From positions 62,001 to 126,000 of the forward strand of contig JAUHWT010000001.1 of NCBI GenBank assembly GCA_030427145.1: a stretch of DNA of 64,000 bases, read 5' to 3'. The stretch is from Alphaproteobacteria bacterium (GTDB taxonomy: Bacteria; Pseudomonadota; Alphaproteobacteria; Rhodobacterales; Rhodobacteraceae). Positions 18,219 through 27,838 of this stretch are shown piece after piece; position 1 is the first letter of the stretch, and each line of letters begins with the position of its first letter. The notes under the pieces were generated by a model. The model had not been told where the DNA came from. It made no database searches and saw only the letters and a program-made list of their open reading frames with translations. A program made the position numbers and the translations under genes.

Positions 18219-19358
18219 TCAGGCCGGTTCCGGCACCGGCCGGTCCATCTGGCCCGGATTGAGAATGCCCTGAGGGTCAAATTTTGCCTTCAGCCCGCGG
18301 GACAGTGCGGCGACCGGCGCCGGTTCGGGATGAAAGACCGGCCATTTGGGCGCGGCATCGACCGGAACGCGCATTAGTGTCGCATGGCCGGGTATGCCGG
18401 TCAGAGCCGCCCGCAGATCGAATTCGGGATCGGTGAGCGCCCAGACCAGACCACCGGACCAGTCGAGCAGGCAGTCGGCACCGCCCAGGGCTTCCACAAC
18501 GCGGGGGCCGTCGGTCGGTTTGACGGAGATACGCCAGACCGCGCCGTCTTTGCCGGCAAAGGCGGTCACGTCACGGATGTCAGTCCAGGCTTCCGGGCCA
18601 TCGATGATTTCCGCCTGACCGAATTTTTTGAGGGCTTTGGCAAGAGCGCCGGCGCGGTAGGCGACGGAGCCCTCAAAACCCTCAAGGCGCAGCATGGTTG
18701 CACCGCGAGGCTGGTGCGCCGCGCCGGTCACGTCAAACGGCGTGCCCATGGCGGCGGTCATTGCGGCAACCGCCGTGGTGACATCAAGTCCGGTGAGCTG
18801 GACCGTGGCGGTGGCGGCGGGTTCCGGCAGGACCTTGAAACCAACCTCGGTGATCACGCCGAGCGTGCCGTGGCTTCCGGCCATCATTCGGACGAGGTCG
18901 AGGCCGGTGACGTTTTTCATGACGCGGCCACCGTTGCGGATCACGCGGCCCGTGCCATCGACAAAGCGTACCCCGATCATGCAGTCGCGGCAGGCCCCGG
19001 CCTGAAGACGACGCGGACCGGAAACATTGGCCGCGACCATGCCGCCCACCGTGGGGGTGCCGTCGCGCCCGGTCAGGCCACGGGCGTCCATGGGCTCGAA
19101 CGCGAGGTGCTGGCCTTCAGCCGCCAACGTGCTGCGGATCTCGTCCAGCGGAGTGCCGGCGCGCGCCACAATGGTCAGTGCGCCGGGCTCATAGAGCGTG
19201 ATACCGGTGAGGTTGCGGGTGGTCAGAACGTCGCCGTCCCCTTCTCCGCCAACCACACGGGTGCCGCCGCCGCGAATGGCGAGGGGGCGGGCCTCCGCCT
19301 GGGCCGTGCGGATCACCTCGGCAACGGCATTCTCGTCATTGGGCTCAAAAAGGGCCAT
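18219..19358 (-). CDS. glcE: Glycolate oxidase FAD-binding subunit GlcE
   Basis: 379 aa with an FAD_binding_4 (PCMH-type) domain: PLAIRGGGTRVVGG, TPVGG-like TPTVGGMVAANVSGPRRL and NVTGLDLVRMMAGSHGTLGV. It is shorter than GlcD and forms the flavin heteromer with it. The ATG overlaps the glcD stop as TGATG, showing translational coupling. Confidence 0.95.
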   Translation of the reverse strand: MALFEPNDENAVAEVIRTAQAEARPLAIRGGGTRVVGGEGDGDVLTTRNLTGITLYEPGALTIVARAGTPLDEIRSTLAAEGQHLAFEPMDARGLTGRDGTPTVGGMVAANVSGPRRLQAGACRDCMIGVRFVDGTGRVIRNGGRVMKNVTGLDLVRMMAGSHGTLGVITEVGFKVLPEPAATATVQLTGLDVTTAVAAMTAAMGTPFDVTGAAHQPRGATMLRLEGFEGSVAYRAGALAKALKKFGQAEIIDGPEAWTDIRDVTAFAGKDGAVWRISVKPTDGPRVVEALGGADCLLDWSGGLVWALTDPEFDLRAALTGIPGHATLMRVPVDAAPKWPVFHPEPAPVAALSRGLKAKFDPQGILNPGQMDRPVPEPA

Positions 19359-20791
19359 CAGGCAACCCGCCTGTTCTCGGACACGTTAAGCGGGAACACC
19401 TTGGCCGGGTTCAGGAGCCAGGACGGGTCGAACACGTCTTTCACGTCGATCTGCGCCTCGAGGTCATTGGGACCGTACTGATCGGGCATCAGGTCGCGCT
19501 TTTCCACGCCAACGCCGTGCTCTCCGGTCAGGCAGCCGCCAACCTCGACACACAGACGCAGGATGTCGGCCCCCAGCGCCTCAGCCTTTTCCAGTTCGCC
19601 GGGATCGTTGGCATTGTAGAGGATCAGCGGATGCATGTTGCCGTCACCCGCGTGGAAAACGTTCGCAACGCGCAGGCCGTAGGAATTGGTCAGCTCCGTG
19701 ATACGCTTGAGAACGTGGGGAAGTTCGTTGACCGGGATGGTTCCGTCGAGGCAAATGTAGTCGGCAATCTGGCCCATGGCGCCGAACGCGGCCTTGCGGC
19801 CCTTCCAGATCAGAGCGGATTCCATTTCCGAGCTACTCTCACGCAGTTCGACCGGATTGTGACGCTGGGCAATCCCGACGATCTTTTCGAGCTGTTCCTG
19901 GATCTCCGCCTCGGAGCCCTCGACCTCGACGATCAGAAGCGCCTCAACATCCGGGTATCCCGCTTTGGCGAAGGACTCGCAGGCACGGATGCAGGGGCGG
20001 TCCATAAACTCGATGGCGACAGGCAGGACGCCTGCACGGATGATGTCGCTCACACAGGCTCCCGCGACCTCATTGCTGTCGTACCCGATCAGGACGGGGC
20101 GAGCGCCTTCGGGCTTTTTCAGGATGCGCAACGTGGCCTCAGTGACGACGCCGAGCTGTCCCTCGGAGCCACAGACAAGGCCGAGCAGGTCGTATCCGGG
20201 TGCATCCAGATGCGCGCCGCCAAGCTCCACCACCGTGCCATCCATCAGCACCATTTTGACGCCGAGCAGATTGTTGGTGGTCACGCCGTATTTCAGGCAG
20301 TGCGCACCGCCGGAGTTCATGGCGATGTTGCCCGCAATGGCGCAGGCAAGCTGGCTCGACGGGTCCGGGGCATAGAAGAACCCGTCGCCCTCGACTTCGC
20401 CGGTGACGCTGAGATTGGTGCGGCCGGTCTGCACCCGGATGACGCGGTTGTCGTAGTCGGTCTCGAGGACCTGGTTCATTCGCGCAACGCCCAGGATGAC
20501 GCAGTCCGCCGTGGGCAGCGCGCCGCCCGCGAGGCTGGTGCCCGATCCGCGCGGGACCACGGGAACACCCTCCGAATGGCAGATTTTCAGGATCTCAACG
20601 ACCTCCTCCGTGGAGGCCGGCAGGACGGCGCACAGCGGCGGGCAGCGATAGGCGGTAAGCGCATCGCATTCATACGCGCGCAGTTCGGTCTCGTCGAAGA
20701 TCACCGCCTCATCGGGCAGCACGGCCGAAAGCCGCGCCACGATCTGATCCTTACGGGCAATGATGGCCGCATCGGGTTCCGGCATCCGCAT
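19358..20791 (-). CDS. glcD: Glycolate oxidase subunit GlcD (FAD-linked)
   Basis: Catalytic flavoprotein subunit, 477 aa from the ATG at 20791. It has the FAD-binding motif PRGSGTSLAGGALP, MNSGGAHCLKYGVTTNNLLG and the C-terminal FAD oxidase motif VFHAGDGNMHP, with GEHGVGVEKR near the end. The start is chosen for its AGGGGAG ribosome binding site 8 nt upstream; an earlier in-frame start would extend through the promoter region. First gene of glcDEF. Confidence 0.95.
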   Translation of the reverse strand: MRMPEPDAAIIARKDQIVARLSAVLPDEAVIFDETELRAYECDALTAYRCPPLCAVLPASTEEVVEILKICHSEGVPVVPRGSGTSLAGGALPTADCVILGVARMNQVLETDYDNRVIRVQTGRTNLSVTGEVEGDGFFYAPDPSSQLACAIAGNIAMNSGGAHCLKYGVTTNNLLGVKMVLMDGTVVELGGAHLDAPGYDLLGLVCGSEGQLGVVTEATLRILKKPEGARPVLIGYDSNEVAGACVSDIIRAGVLPVAIEFMDRPCIRACESFAKAGYPDVEALLIVEVEGSEAEIQEQLEKIVGIAQRHNPVELRESSSEMESALIWKGRKAAFGAMGQIADYICLDGTIPVNELPHVLKRITELTNSYGLRVANVFHAGDGNMHPLILYNANDPGELEKAEALGADILRLCVEVGGCLTGEHGVGVEKRDLMPDQYGPNDLEAQIDVKDVFDPSWLLNPAKVFPLNVSENRRVA

Positions 20792-20825
20792 CGTTTCGGC
20801 TCCCCTGTGTTTCTTGTTTGAACGG

Positions 20826-20831
20826 ATTATA
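20826..20831 (-). promoter_or_regulatory. -10 box (TATAAT) upstream of glcD
   Basis: Read on the minus strand, a perfect TATAAT lies about 35 nt before the glcD start codon, giving a short leader. No good -35 box is visible at 16-18 bp, so an activator may be needed. Confidence 0.4.
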
Positions 20832-20902
20832 CTGTGGGAACGGTGCGAAGAAAATGGGCGAGGGTGTGCACCAGGAACTTCCCTCACAATCCCCGGTAAC
20901 TT

Positions 20903-22975
20903 TTACCGCCCCTCTACACGCCACGCGACAAAGGAGAAAATGCCGGCCGCGAGCATAAGCAGCCATCCAGGTGGAAACTCCCGCTGGCGAATGTCGCGCA
21001 GGCGGTAGGCTTCCCGGTCCACGAGTCCAATCCATCCGCGTCCGGACGCCACCCGGTCGGTGCGGACGAAACGGATCTCCGGCGTCCCCTCCTCGAGGCG
21101 TTTGACCCCGCCAAGTGTTGCCGTGGACAGCGGGCCTAGCAAATCGCTGGTGGAAACGGCGTTTGAGAATTCACGTGGCGACGAAGGGCCAACCACGGCC
21201 ACGGAGGACAGGTCGCCGTTCTCAAGCTTCCAGACGCCATTCTCGCCGGCCTCCACGTCTCCCTCCCAGACGCCAGGTGCGGTGCGGGTCAACTCAATCT
21301 CCGACGCCTCGCCGGACGGGCTGGTGACAGTGACGGGCGGTACGCCGTCCGACAGGGTACGGCGCAGGATGCTGACGCGGCCGTTATCGCCGGTGCCTCG
21401 CAGCACCTCCTCCTCCAGTTCCGGCTCGCGCATCATCCAGTGTGCAAGGCGACGAAGCAGTTCCATCTGCGGCCCCCCGCCCTCATAGCCCCGACTCCAG
21501 AGCCAGGCCTGGTCGGAAGCCATCACGGCGATACGCCCCCGCCCCTGACGGTCCAGCACCAGAAGCGGACGGTCGTTGACGCCGGTCATTACGGTTTCCC
21601 CGGCTGTCGCGTCCACATCCACATGCCGGAACCAGCGGCCCCAGTCCGGTGTCACTCCGCCATCGGCTACAACGGGCGTCGAGGCCAGCAGACCGGCGGT
21701 CACCGGATGACGCTCACCCACTTCCGAGATGCGCGGGACAAAGCCCTCCTCCATCACCCGTGCGGTCGGGGCAACGGGAAGAACATCGGCAAGAGATGAG
21801 CGGTAAAGGCTTTCGGCGCCCGCGAAATCCGATCCCGTCGCCACCAGCAGAGCCCCCCCGTCCCGCACGTAGCGGGCAATGTTCTCAAAATAGAGGTTGG
21901 GCAGAATGCCACGCCGTCGGTAGCGATCGAAGATGATGAGGTCGAACTCGTCGATCTTCTCCATGAACAGTTCCTGGGTCGGGAACGCGATCAGGGAGAG
22001 CTCATTAACGGGGACGAAATCCTGCTTGTTGGGCGGGCGCAGAATGGTGAAATGAACCAGATCCACCGAACTGTCGGATTTGAGCAGGTTCCGCCAGGTG
22101 CGCTCGCCGGGATAGGGCTCGCCGGAGACCAGAAGCACACGCAGGCGGTCGCGCACGCCATTGATCGACACCACGGCGGCATTGTTGCGGTCGGTCAGTT
22201 CGCCTTCGACGGCGGGCGTGCTGATCTGAAGCACGTTGATTCCACCGGCCTGGAGCGTCACCGGCAGGGTCACGGGCTCGTTCAGGGGTACGTCGAACGG
22301 GATTGGCTCGTTGCCATCGAGTGAAATTACCAGCGGCACGCTTGCCGGACCATCCGGGGCCGCGCCCATGTCCTCGACCTCGAGCACAATGCTGACCGGC
22401 TCCCCCACAATCGCAAAGGCCGGGGCGGTCTCGATCCGGACACGGCGATCCCAGTCGGCGGCGCTGCCCGTCAGAAGCACCTGTACCGGTGCCGGGAACG
22501 CGTCGAGCATATCGGCGTCATGCACCTGCCCGTCGGTGACGAGGATCGCGCCGGCAATGCGGTCGGCCGGCACCTCGGCCGCGGCCTCGGTCAATGCTGT
22601 CAGAAGATTGGTGCCCTCATCGCCCGTATCAGTCACACGGCGTTCGATGACCTCCAGGCGGCCCTCGGCACGGGCATCCGCCAGCCCGGCCTCAAGATCC
22701 TCAAGGGCCGCGTCCAGCTGCGCGTCGCGACCGTCGATGCGGTTGCTGGCGCTTTCGTCAATGATCACGAGTGCGATGTTGGCAATGGGTTCGCGGTCCT
22801 CCTCGCGGATGGACGGCCCCAGAAGCCCCAGGATCAGAACCATCGCGGCAAGCGCGCGCAGCCACCAGCCCTTCAGTCCGCGAAAGATCGCGAGGCCCAC
22901 TGCAAGCGCCGCGATGACGCTCAGACCCGCAATCAGGGCAATGGGCAATACCGGCTCGAACACCATTGTCTGCAT
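20903..22975 (-). CDS. Large membrane protein of the MoxR/DUF58/DUF4159 operon (glutamine amidotransferase-like core)
   Basis: 690 aa. Two membrane helices at the N-terminus (about 7-55) lead into a periplasmic or cytosolic part with a VWA-like segment (ALVIIDESASNRIDGRDAQ). A class I glutamine amidotransferase-like fold follows (LRVLLVSGEPYPGERTW...LIIFDRYRRRG...ALLVATGSDF), without an obvious catalytic Cys. A last helix lies at the C-terminus (WLLMLAAGIFSFVAW). Last gene of a four-gene operon, 3 bp after the DUF4159 gene. The family is widespread in alphaproteobacteria. A role in envelope stress or chaperoning with MoxR is inferred, not shown. Confidence 0.82.
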   Translation of the reverse strand: MQTMVFEPVLPIALIAGLSVIAALAVGLAIFRGLKGWWLRALAAMVLILGLLGPSIREEDREPIANIALVIIDESASNRIDGRDAQLDAALEDLEAGLADARAEGRLEVIERRVTDTGDEGTNLLTALTEAAAEVPADRIAGAILVTDGQVHDADMLDAFPAPVQVLLTGSAADWDRRVRIETAPAFAIVGEPVSIVLEVEDMGAAPDGPASVPLVISLDGNEPIPFDVPLNEPVTLPVTLQAGGINVLQISTPAVEGELTDRNNAAVVSINGVRDRLRVLLVSGEPYPGERTWRNLLKSDSSVDLVHFTILRPPNKQDFVPVNELSLIAFPTQELFMEKIDEFDLIIFDRYRRRGILPNLYFENIARYVRDGGALLVATGSDFAGAESLYRSSLADVLPVAPTARVMEEGFVPRISEVGERHPVTAGLLASTPVVADGGVTPDWGRWFRHVDVDATAGETVMTGVNDRPLLVLDRQGRGRIAVMASDQAWLWSRGYEGGGPQMELLRRLAHWMMREPELEEEVLRGTGDNGRVSILRRTLSDGVPPVTVTSPSGEASEIELTRTAPGVWEGDVEAGENGVWKLENGDLSSVAVVGPSSPREFSNAVSTSDLLGPLSTATLGGVKRLEEGTPEIRFVRTDRVASGRGWIGLVDREAYRLRDIRQREFPPGWLLMLAAGIFSFVAWRVEGR

Positions 22976-22978
22976 GGA

Positions 22979-25774
22979 TTACTGCCCCAGCCGGTCGAGC
23001 AGGGCGGGAACATGCACCTGGTCGGATTTGTAGTTGCCGGTCATCACATGCATGACCAGGTTCACGCCAAAGCGCATCGCCATCTCACGCTGGCGGGCGC
23101 CACTGGTGCCACGCCCGATGGGAAAGAGCGGCCGCCCGTCCTCCGCCTCGGCCCAGGCCGACGCCCAGTCGTTGCCGCCGATGACCACCGGCGTTACGCC
23201 GTCGTTCAGGTTCCGGAAGGGCAGCCCTTCTACCTCGGACACGTCATGCGCGGCCTCGGCCCAGACCGGCGTGTTGTACCAGCGGCCAGGAAAATCCTGG
23301 ATCAGATAGAAGGTCCGGGTCAGGACGTGATCCTCGGGGATGGGCGCAAGGGGCGGAATGTCGAGTTTCAGGGCAATGCGCTGAAGCGCGCGGCCATTTG
23401 GCGTCTCGCCGTTGAAGTTGCGGGCCAGGTCGCTGTCCATCGTGTCAAAGAGTATCAGCCCGCCATAGCGCAGGTAGTCGTTGAGTTTGACATAGGCCTC
23501 GTCGGACAGGTCCGGCTGATACTCTGTCACAGGCCAGTAGAGCATGGGCAGAACGGAGAGCTCACTGGTCTCCAAATCCACGCCAACGGGATCGGCCGGC
23601 TCAATGGCGGTGCGGGTGAAAAGCGCGCGGGACAGTCCTCGCAAACCGGCCTCGCTGATGCGGTCGATACGGTCATTCCCGGTCAGAACGTAAGCCAGCA
23701 CAGTCTCATTTGCCGCGTACAGAACCTCCGGATCGGTGGGGGCGGGATCCTCCAGGATCTCCTGCGCCTCGGCAGGCGCGGACACGGCCAACAGAGCCAG
23801 AACAGCGATCCCGGCCGCCGCACGGCGACCGGTGCGCAGGACGTTTCGGAAACGCCCCGAAACCATCAGAGTCGCCAAAACATCAATCGCAAGCAACAGC
23901 ACCGCCGCCGCGAGCAGCCACGGCGCCAGACGGGTTTCCCCCTCCTGCTCCATCGCGGCAAAGGTCACGCCATCATGAAGACCGGCAAGCGGTGCCAGTT
24001 CGGCGTCCGCACCCATCACATTCAAGACAACGCGCTGGTCGCCGCTTGCATAAATGCCGGGAGGCGCCTCAGCGGACAGGTTTCGCCCGATCAGGTCCTC
24101 ACCGGGCACACCGGCGACAAGGGTCGGCTGTTGCAGGCGACCAAAGCCGTCCAGAACCTGGGCCGGGGTCCATGTGAGCCCCTCCACCGCGCCCTCGTCA
24201 ATGCTGCGGCTGCCCGCGCTTTGGGTCAGGCGCTCGAGCATCTGAACGAAAAGCCCCGACAGCGGCAGGTTTGACCAGTCGGCACTTGCAGTGACGTGAA
24301 ACAGAACCACGAGCCCATCTCCCTCCTCGCGCCCGGTGACGAGCGGCGTTCCGTCCTCCAGCGCGGCCAGCACCCGCTGTGACAGGTCCGGGTCGGGCTG
24401 GGCCATGACCTGGGCGGAAATATCCACATCACCTGGAATGGGCAGGCCCGCAAAGACCCCGTCCTCCGGGAAGGGGCGCAGCTTTCGCGGCGCACCCCAT
24501 GACATCGCACCCCCCACGGAGCGGCCACCGGCGCGCAGACGTACGGGCAGCAGCGGATCGCGTTCAAGCTGGCCCTCTCCCGACCGGGCCAGCCGCGGAC
24601 CGGCGAAGCGGATCAGAACTCCGCCATCGCCAAGCCAGTCGAGCAGGTCCTGCTCTTCCTGGGCGCTGACACTGCCCACATCGGCCAGGATCAGCACATC
24701 CGGCGCAGTGTTGAGCATGTCGTTCAGCGGGGCCTCAACCACCTCCGCAAAAGGCTCCAGAGCCTTGCGCAGATAGTTCAGCGGGTCGGTCAGGTCCTGC
24801 GCCTCATTGCTCGCCTGACCGGACAGAAGCCCCACCTTGCGGCGACGTACGGCATCATCGGCCAGCACGACGCCCGCGGCGGAAAGTCCGGTCTCAAGCT
24901 GAATGCGGCTGACGCGGTTGCGCAACTCCACGGGCATCGGGATGGAGATGTCCACTCGGTTGGACCCGCTCGCAAATTCGGATTCACCCCGGCCCAGGAC
25001 CCGTTCAATGCCGTTTGGATCCGGGCCAATCGCGGCCACCGACACCGGTCCCGGCAGGGCTTCCACCTGCAGGGCCGACACGCGCAAGACGCCTTCCTCC
25101 AGCCTCGGCGGTGTCAGGGCCCGAACCTCACCTGCTGGCGGGACAACCTTAACGGGCCCATGGGACAGCAGCGCGTCGGCAAGACGCGCCTCGCCATCGT
25201 CGGAAACGCCGTCCGTCAGCCAAATGGTTTCGAAACCGCCATCGAGGTCCTCGAACCACGCGGCCCAGCTGTCCCGGTCGGGACCCCATGGTGCGGGCGT
25301 CAGGCCCTGCAGCCGGTCCGCCCAGTCCGCGGCGCTGCGCATTTCCAGAACCGGCTCCGCAGGCGGGGAATCGGAGAGTTGCAGAAGTGCTGCCGGACGC
25401 GAATCCTGGCGCGCAAGGTTGAGCGCACCGGCCACATGCGACATGCGCGCAGACCAGTCGGGCGCGTCGCCCCAGCCACCGTCGAGCAGTACCAGAAGCG
25501 GCCCGGACCCGGTCTCCTCCCGTGGATTCAGCACCGGCTGGGCAAACGCAAGAATTGCCGCGGCCAGCGCACCGATCCGCAGGGCGAGCAGCCACCACGG
25601 CGTGCGGGCAGGCATGACCTCCTTCTCCTGGAGACCAAGCAGCAGACGCACGCCTGGAAACACCCGGCGCAGCGGCGATGGGGGGATGGCCCGCAGGAGC
25701 CACCACAGAACCGGCAAAACAACCAGCGCCGCCAAAATCCAGGGAACCAGAAAGGCGATGGGCCCAACCGTCAC
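22979..25774 (-). CDS. DUF4159 domain protein with BatA-like N-terminus
   Basis: 931 aa from a GTG at 25774 that overlaps the DUF58 stop as GTGA; an in-frame start 11 codons upstream is possible. The N-terminal helices (about 5-25 and 55-80, including SPLRRVFPGVRLL) are typical of BatA/aerotolerance regulators. A VWA-like region (LLVLLDGGWGDAP), amidotransferase-like region, membrane helix (WLLAAAVLLLAIDVLATLMV) and C-terminal DUF4159 domain (FTRTAIEPADPVGVDLE...LPMLYWP...GGLILFDT) follow. Probably a membrane scaffold acting with MoxR and DUF58 proteins; biochemical role unknown. Confidence 0.88.
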   Translation of the reverse strand: MTVGPIAFLVPWILAALVVLPVLWWLLRAIPPSPLRRVFPGVRLLLGLQEKEVMPARTPWWLLALRIGALAAAILAFAQPVLNPREETGSGPLLVLLDGGWGDAPDWSARMSHVAGALNLARQDSRPAALLQLSDSPPAEPVLEMRSAADWADRLQGLTPAPWGPDRDSWAAWFEDLDGGFETIWLTDGVSDDGEARLADALLSHGPVKVVPPAGEVRALTPPRLEEGVLRVSALQVEALPGPVSVAAIGPDPNGIERVLGRGESEFASGSNRVDISIPMPVELRNRVSRIQLETGLSAAGVVLADDAVRRRKVGLLSGQASNEAQDLTDPLNYLRKALEPFAEVVEAPLNDMLNTAPDVLILADVGSVSAQEEQDLLDWLGDGGVLIRFAGPRLARSGEGQLERDPLLPVRLRAGGRSVGGAMSWGAPRKLRPFPEDGVFAGLPIPGDVDISAQVMAQPDPDLSQRVLAALEDGTPLVTGREEGDGLVVLFHVTASADWSNLPLSGLFVQMLERLTQSAGSRSIDEGAVEGLTWTPAQVLDGFGRLQQPTLVAGVPGEDLIGRNLSAEAPPGIYASGDQRVVLNVMGADAELAPLAGLHDGVTFAAMEQEGETRLAPWLLAAAVLLLAIDVLATLMVSGRFRNVLRTGRRAAAGIAVLALLAVSAPAEAQEILEDPAPTDPEVLYAANETVLAYVLTGNDRIDRISEAGLRGLSRALFTRTAIEPADPVGVDLETSELSVLPMLYWPVTEYQPDLSDEAYVKLNDYLRYGGLILFDTMDSDLARNFNGETPNGRALQRIALKLDIPPLAPIPEDHVLTRTFYLIQDFPGRWYNTPVWAEAAHDVSEVEGLPFRNLNDGVTPVVIGGNDWASAWAEAEDGRPLFPIGRGTSGARQREMAMRFGVNLVMHVMTGNYKSDQVHVPALLDRLGQ

Positions 25775-26700
25775 AACTGCCGCGCCCCCGTCGCCATGTA
25801 GAGCCAAAGGAGTGCGGCCCGCGGACTTTGACCTGTGCGGTGATGGAGCACCAGCCAGCCCAGCTGACGCGCCAGTTCATCGAGCCGCGCCCGCCGTTCC
25901 GCCAGTTTCTCGCGGTATTCCTGTTGCAGCGAACGGGCACGGAGGGTCTCGAACTCGGTACCGCCGCCCATGCTCTCAAAAATCAGACGCCCGTCGAAGG
26001 GGAAGGTTTCCTCAATATCGTCGAGCACCTGCACGAAGCAGCCCTTCACGCCCCGGTCGGCGGCATGGGCCAGCACGGGCACCATCGGCTCCGGATCGCC
26101 AAGGAAGTCGGAGAAAAACACCGCGCGGCTGCCCCGCACCATGCGGTCAGAGGGCGGCGTGCCATATTCAGGCCGGTCGCCTGTCGGGTTCTCGCCCAGT
26201 GCCATGGCAACGCGGTTGAGCTGTTTTGTACCGGACCGGGGCTGGGTTGCGTCGGTCCCCATCAGCGACGTGCGCTCACCGGCTTTGGTCAGCAGCACCA
26301 CGAGCGCCAGTGCCAGCAGCGCCGCCCGCTGCCACTTTGTGCGCGGGCTGTTCTCCGAGCGGAAATCCATGGAACGGGCATGATCGACCCAGAGGCTGAC
26401 GGTCTGGGAGGTCTCCCACTCCATTTCGCGGATGAACTGGTAATCGGAACGGCCGGAGCGGCGCCAGTCAACGCCGGAGCGCGGGTCACCCGGCACGGCC
26501 TGCCGGTACTGCCAGAAGTTTTCGCCTGGACCCGCGCGTCTGCGGCCATGTTCCCCCATGGCGACCGATGCCGCGAGGATCTCCGCCTCCGCCAGCAAAG
26601 GCGGAAGCGCCCCGCCGATTTTCTCGGCATCCCGGCGCAGACCGACCGGACCCTGGGGCTTGTCCGGGCCGCGAAGAGGCGCGGTGTCAGCCATGCGCAT
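25771..26700 (-). CDS. DUF58 domain-containing protein
   Basis: 309 aa soluble protein. The DUF58 core is clear: GENFWQYRQAVPGDPRSGVDWRRSGRSDYQFIREME, followed by SLWVDHARSMDF, a VWA-like MIDAS segment with D-x-S replaced by D-x-A-x-S. Family members act with MoxR ATPases in metal insertion, chaperone or stress systems. It lies between moxR (39 bp upstream) and the DUF4159 gene (4-bp overlap). Confidence 0.88.
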   Translation of the reverse strand: MRMADTAPLRGPDKPQGPVGLRRDAEKIGGALPPLLAEAEILAASVAMGEHGRRRAGPGENFWQYRQAVPGDPRSGVDWRRSGRSDYQFIREMEWETSQTVSLWVDHARSMDFRSENSPRTKWQRAALLALALVVLLTKAGERTSLMGTDATQPRSGTKQLNRVAMALGENPTGDRPEYGTPPSDRMVRGSRAVFFSDFLGDPEPMVPVLAHAADRGVKGCFVQVLDDIEETFPFDGRLIFESMGGGTEFETLRARSLQQEYREKLAERRARLDELARQLGWLVLHHRTGQSPRAALLWLYMATGARQL

Positions 26701-26739
26701 GCACCCAAGGGCTGCCCGGCTGGCAGGACGCGGCCATCA

Positions 26740-27747
26740 TCACGCCGCAGCCTCCGTTTTCAGGACGTCCCCGACCAGCGTTTCGATCAGGTCACCCAGC
26801 GTGCGACCCTCGGCGCGGGCCGCGAACCCGAGCGCCATGCGATGCACCAGAACGGGGTGGGCCAGAGCGGCCACGTCGCCCGTATCCGGCACCAGCCGCC
26901 CCTGGATCAGCGCCCGCGCACGAACGGCCAGCATCAGAGCCTGCGCCGCACGTGGCCCCGGCCCCCAGCTGACGGAGGAGTTCACCAGCGGATGGGCCTC
27001 CTCCGTGTCCGGTCGCGCGGCGCGGACGAGGTCGAGGATGCGCTCCACGACCGCCTCCCCGACGGGAAGGCGGCGGATCAGCTGCTGTGCGGCCATCAGG
27101 CTTTGGGCGTCAAAAACCGACTCGATCTCCGTATCACTCACGCCGGTCGTAGACAGAACGATTTCGCGTTCGTTGTCGCGGCTGGGATAGCTCAGATCAA
27201 CCTGAAGAAGAAACCTGTCCAGCTGCGCCTCGGGCAACGGATAGGTACCCTCCTGCTCGATCGGGTTTTGCGTCGCCAGAACGTGAAACGGCTCGGGCAG
27301 ACCGCGGCGCTGGCCCGCTACCGAGACCTCTTTCTCCTGCATGGCCTGAAGAAGTGCGGACTGGGTGCGTGGCGATGCGCGGTTGATCTCATCGGCCATC
27401 AGAAGCTGGCAGAAAATCGGGCCGTCAATGAAACGAAACTCCCGTGTACCATCGGCACCGGTTTCCAGAACCTCTGCCCCCAGAATATCGGCGGGCATCA
27501 GGTCCGGCGTGAACTGAATGCGGTTCGCACCCAGACCCAGAACCGTCCCGAGCGTCTCGACCAGCCGGGTTTTTGCAAGACCTGGCGCACCGACGAGCAG
27601 CGCGTGACCGCCGCAGAGGATGGCTGTGAGCGTCTGTTCCACCACATCCGCCTGACCGACTATTCGCCTTGCGATCATCTCGCGGGCGGCGACCAGGCGT
27701 TTGCCGGTCTCGTCGATCTCACCCATCAAGTCATCAGTGCCACTCAT
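26740..27747 (-). CDS. MoxR-family AAA+ ATPase
   Basis: 335 aa. Walker A GAPGLAKTRL, Walker B LLMADEINRASPRTQSALL, sensor 1 ATQNPIEQEGTYPLPEAQLDRF. The start at MSGTDD has an AAGGA site 8 nt upstream; a longer frame reaches to 27846 but runs across the divergent promoter region. MoxR proteins remodel partner proteins together with VWA/DUF58 proteins, which are encoded next to it here. First gene of the four-gene operon. Confidence 0.93.
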   Translation of the reverse strand: MSGTDDLMGEIDETGKRLVAAREMIARRIVGQADVVEQTLTAILCGGHALLVGAPGLAKTRLVETLGTVLGLGANRIQFTPDLMPADILGAEVLETGADGTREFRFIDGPIFCQLLMADEINRASPRTQSALLQAMQEKEVSVAGQRRGLPEPFHVLATQNPIEQEGTYPLPEAQLDRFLLQVDLSYPSRDNEREIVLSTTGVSDTEIESVFDAQSLMAAQQLIRRLPVGEAVVERILDLVRAARPDTEEAHPLVNSSVSWGPGPRAAQALMLAVRARALIQGRLVPDTGDVAALAHPVLVHRMALGFAARAEGRTLGDLIETLVGDVLKTEAAA

Positions 27748-27838
27748 ATCCGGATTTCCTTCCGCCATGCCGACGTTGCCCAACGGCGCACAAAACAATA
27801 CTGTCACACTGAGCATAACCGGCAGGACGCCTGGGACA

